From positions 1 through 50,694 of the forward strand of contig JAJPII010000038.1 of assembly GCA_021324825.1 (NCBI GenBank): DNA of 50,694 nt. Reading direction: 5' to 3'. The first letter of the stretch is position 1. The number at the start of each line of letters is the position of its first letter. The position numbers and the translations under genes were made by a program. This document shows positions 48,707-50,694 of this stretch, in pieces. This stretch comes from Spartobacteria bacterium. Its GTDB lineage: Bacteria; Verrucomicrobiota; Verrucomicrobiia; Chthoniobacterales; Chthoniobacteraceae. The notes beneath the pieces are model-generated. The model saw nothing but the letters and a program-made list of their open reading frames with translations, was not told the DNA's origin and did no database searches.

Positions 48707-49413
48707 TGGAGAGATTCTCCGTATCGTTTATTGTTCCCGCCCTCAATGAAGAAGCCGGCATCGAGCCCACTGTGGCCACCATCCTGGAGGCGGTTTCAGG
48801 ACGCGATCCGTCCAGCTACGAAATCATCCTGGTAAATGACGGAAGCACGGATGGAACCGGCCAAGCCATGGAGCGGCTTTCTTCTCGTCACGACAGGGTG
48901 CGAGTCGTACAAAACCCGCGCAATCTAGGGCAGGGCGGCTCTTATAAACAAGGGGCGGCGGCGGCCAGGTGCGATTATTTGATGCTGGTGGCGGGAGACA
49001 ATGCCGCGACAGCCTCGAGCATCACCGCAACGATCGCCCATCTGGGCGAGGCTGACATTCTGCTTCCCTACTTAGAAAACCCCGAGGTGCGACCATGGGT
49101 TCGCCGCATCGGGTCTCGCGCTTTCACGGCAGTCATCAACACCATGTTCGGGTTGAAAATTCCGTACTACCTCGGCGCCGTACCCAGGCGCGACCTTCTA
49201 AACAAAATCACGATCACAACCTCCGGCTACGGTTTTGGCGCCGAGATCGTCGTCAAACTGATCCGGGCCGGGCACTCGTACGTCGCGGTCGGAATCCGCC
49301 ACGCCCCGGCGCCCGGCAACCGTTCATCCGCCTTGCGGCCCGGCAACCTTGTCAAGGTATTCAGGGCTATCGTGAACATGAGACGAGAGATTTGCTCCAA
49401 AAAACAGGGGTGA
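48706..49413 (+). CDS. family 2 glycosyltransferase
   Basis: A 235-residue GT-A enzyme: FIVPALNEEAGIEPTV, YEIILVNDGSTDGTGQAM and a VAGDNAAT segment in the DxD place, with YGFGAEIVVKLIRAGHSYV near the C-terminus. It resembles polyprenyl-phosphate sugar transferases without membrane anchors, and is a paralogue of the GT2 at 45127. GTG 48706 shares one base with the previous stop. It is the last gene of the plus-strand set and faces the convergent epimerase gene across repeat copy C. Confidence 0.87.
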   Translation: MERFSVSFIVPALNEEAGIEPTVATILEAVSGRDPSSYEIILVNDGSTDGTGQAMERLSSRHDRVRVVQNPRNLGQGGSYKQGAAAARCDYLMLVAGDNAATASSITATIAHLGEADILLPYLENPEVRPWVRRIGSRAFTAVINTMFGLKIPYYLGAVPRRDLLNKITITTSGYGFGAEIVVKLIRAGHSYVAVGIRHAPAPGNRSSALRPGNLVKVFRAIVNMRREICSKKQG

Positions 49414-49440
49414 CGCCTTTCCCGTCATATTGAACATGGG

Positions 49441-49497
49441 ATGCACTTTTGCCCGCTCTTGGTTGTAGAGGCGGCTGGCACAGCCGCCTCTACAACG
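49441..49497. repeat. palindromic repeat, copy C (half element)
   Basis: ATGCACTTTTGCCCGCTC (49441-49458) equals one end of copies A and B, followed by the palindrome GTTGTAGAGGCGGCTGGCAC...GCCTCTACAAC to 49497. The second half of the element is missing. The minus-strand epimerase gene ends in it: the TAG stop (49490-49492) and the last codons come from the palindrome and the GCC-repeat beside it. Confidence 0.8.
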
Positions 49498-50371
49498 CCG
49501 CCGCCGCCGCGCGGACGTTTTTCATGATCACAGGAATTTTCTCGCGGACGAGGACTTTCGGCTTCCAGCCGGCCAGTTTTAGCGCCTTGCTGTTGTCGAA
49601 AGCTATACCGTAATCGCCGCCGACCGCTCTCTGGATTTTCATTTTTGGGTCGGCTATGCGCACAAATTCCCTCAGGGAGATGAAGTTTTTTCTGCCGCCT
49701 CCGGCATGGAACTTCTCTCCAAAAACCCTTTGCTCGCACAGCAACTCCATGAGGCGTCCTAAGTCATCCGTGTGAAGCGGATCGCGAAACTGCTCTCCGC
49801 CTCTTGTAAGGGTCACTGGCCCGCCTTTGACTATGGTCTGGATGAGTTGGAGAGGCCATCCGCCCCTCACGTGGTCATAGTCCGTATAGCCGGTAGTCAG
49901 GCGGATAATGTTGCTGAACGGGTGCGATTCGGAAATAAACTCAGCCATGATCTTGGACTTCGCAAATGCGTTCCAAGGCGCGTAAGGAAAACCCTCGTTC
50001 ACCAGGAATTTAGGCCGATAACCCGCCTTCGTCTTGACTACGTCCTTGCGAGTATAAACAGGGCCGAGCACGTCACGCGTGGAGAACTGAAACCAGGGAA
50101 TCTCCGATCCCTTCAGGATGCGGGCGATGTGGCGCGCGCCCATAACGTTGACCTCGTCGCCAGGGCTATCCATCTGGAATCTTGTGGATTGTCGGTCCGC
50201 GGCGTGGGAGAGATTCACCAGCACCTCGATGTTTTTGCGCGCCAAAAGCGCCGGTTTAAGATTGAAGAGGTTCTCTTTTACATCCCAACCCAAAACGCGG
50301 TGGTTGCGGCTAAAATAAGCGTGGAGACCGCAGCCAAGATAACCTTCGTGTCCGATAAGAAGTATGTTCAT
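49490..50371 (-). CDS. NAD-dependent epimerase/dehydratase family protein
   Basis: A 293-residue extended SDR. The Rossmann motif is NILLIGHEGYLGCGLHAYF, then VLVNLSHAADRQST, FSTRDVLGP and a RDPLHTDDLGRLMELL block typical of sugar epimerases. The catalytic YxxxK is not standard: PWNAFAKSKIMAEF has AFAKSK with Phe where Tyr is expected. ATG 50369-50371 matches the family start. Its C-terminus ends in VRAAAAAL, encoded at the edge of repeat copy C, and may have been changed by the insertion. It probably modifies a nucleotide sugar for the locus. Confidence 0.78.
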   Translation of the reverse strand: MNILLIGHEGYLGCGLHAYFSRNHRVLGWDVKENLFNLKPALLARKNIEVLVNLSHAADRQSTRFQMDSPGDEVNVMGARHIARILKGSEIPWFQFSTRDVLGPVYTRKDVVKTKAGYRPKFLVNEGFPYAPWNAFAKSKIMAEFISESHPFSNIIRLTTGYTDYDHVRGGWPLQLIQTIVKGGPVTLTRGGEQFRDPLHTDDLGRLMELLCEQRVFGEKFHAGGGRKNFISLREFVRIADPKMKIQRAVGGDYGIAFDNSKALKLAGWKPKVLVREKIPVIMKNVRAAAAAL

Positions 50372-50467
50372 AATAAGGATTACTGCAAGTCCTTGCCGCC
50401 GCGCGACAACCAGACTCTTGCGATTTTTCATCGCGCGCATGAAAACGTCAATCTACTTTTTCTGCAA

Positions 50468-50694
50468 TTAGGCCGCAGCAGGAGCCGTTTCCGGCCCCGT
50501 GGGCGGGAATTCGCTCGCCAAATCGCTCGCGGACAAGCTTCGATAGCTGCTCTTCATCCGGAGGAATTTCCGCTCGAAAAAGAAATACGAGGCAGACGCA
50601 AATCCAATGAGCAGGCTGAAAGAGACGATATAGGCAAAAACGTGGCGCAAATAGTAGCCGTCGACCCCTCCCAACCTTCTTATAATATTATAAG
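50468..50694 (-). CDS. acyltransferase-3 family membrane protein, C-terminal fragment
   Basis: The frame is open to the window edge, so the N-terminus lies outside. The visible 74 residues contain one membrane span (HVFAYIVSFSLLIGFASASY) followed by FFFERKFLRMK, which matches the end of OafA/YrhL-type acyltransferases, where the last helix is followed by a basic E-[KR]-F/P motif. A short disordered tail follows. Such proteins acetylate sugars during or after polysaccharide export, which fits the locus. With only the C-terminus in view this is a tentative call. Confidence 0.6.
   Translation of the reverse strand, partial: YNIIRRLGGVDGYYLRHVFAYIVSFSLLIGFASASYFFFERKFLRMKSSYRSLSASDLASEFPPTGPETAPAAA

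Overview
The window is a gene-dense, high-GC stretch of a Gram-negative bacterial chromosome. Outer-membrane lipid A genes (lpxI, lpxB), an archaeal-type prolyl-tRNA synthetase, a tiny Arg/Lys-rich protein behind ybaB and several secreted proteins with no assigned family suggest a member of the Verrucomicrobiota or a related PVC lineage. That placement is an inference from gene content; no rRNA gene is present to settle it. Most genes sit in tight polycistrons joined by 4-base ATGA, GTGA or TTGA overlaps.

Layout. 1-2295 (minus): purB (3' end cut by the window), a 63-residue small protein and a DUF502 membrane protein. 2378-7405 (plus): an operon of ABC exporter, hexapeptide acyltransferase, glycosyltransferase-like protein and proS. 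7411-7584: copy A of a palindromic repeat with terminal inverted repeats. 7584-9294: small proteins, a secreted transglutaminase-like protein and dgkA, whose 3' end doubles as its own terminator. 9387-12452: ychF, a wrecked vapBC-like toxin-antitoxin locus, metF and a hypothetical protein. 12449-14612: a GT-C-like membrane protein facing a glutamine amidotransferase. 14666-17851: pyruvate dehydrogenase E1 alpha, E1 beta and E2. 17770-20582: a tiny membrane protein with a pterin dehydratase, cysK, and a RES/Xre-type toxin-antitoxin pair. 20585-23070 (minus): cytosine deaminase-like gene, dnaX, ybaB and the 36-residue basic protein.

23150-31745 (plus) is one long run: lpxI, a Gfo/Idh/MocA oxidoreductase, lpxB, cytochrome P450, SDR, HIT hydrolase, class A beta-lactamase-like serine hydrolase, M15 peptidase, a divergent relative of the pupylation enzymes PafA/Dop, and trmB. 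The last peptidase-peptidase-ligase group is the most promising candidate for an undescribed system. 31639-38607 (minus): comEC with an eroded metallo-beta-lactamase domain, an MFS transporter, a secreted hypothetical protein, an APC permease and PPK2.

A tRNA-Ala(CGC) at 38781 marks the change to a surface polysaccharide locus that runs off the right edge. Minus-strand genes 38874-46736 encode GT2 and GT-C-like glycosyltransferases, a flippase-like protein, a pair of membrane-anchored winged-helix proteins, another GT2 and an NAD-dependent sugar reductase. A divergent plus-strand set (46926-49413) encodes a WbuC-type cupin, a C-methyltransferase and a GT2. After copy C of the repeat come an NAD-dependent epimerase and the C-terminus of an acyltransferase-3 protein.
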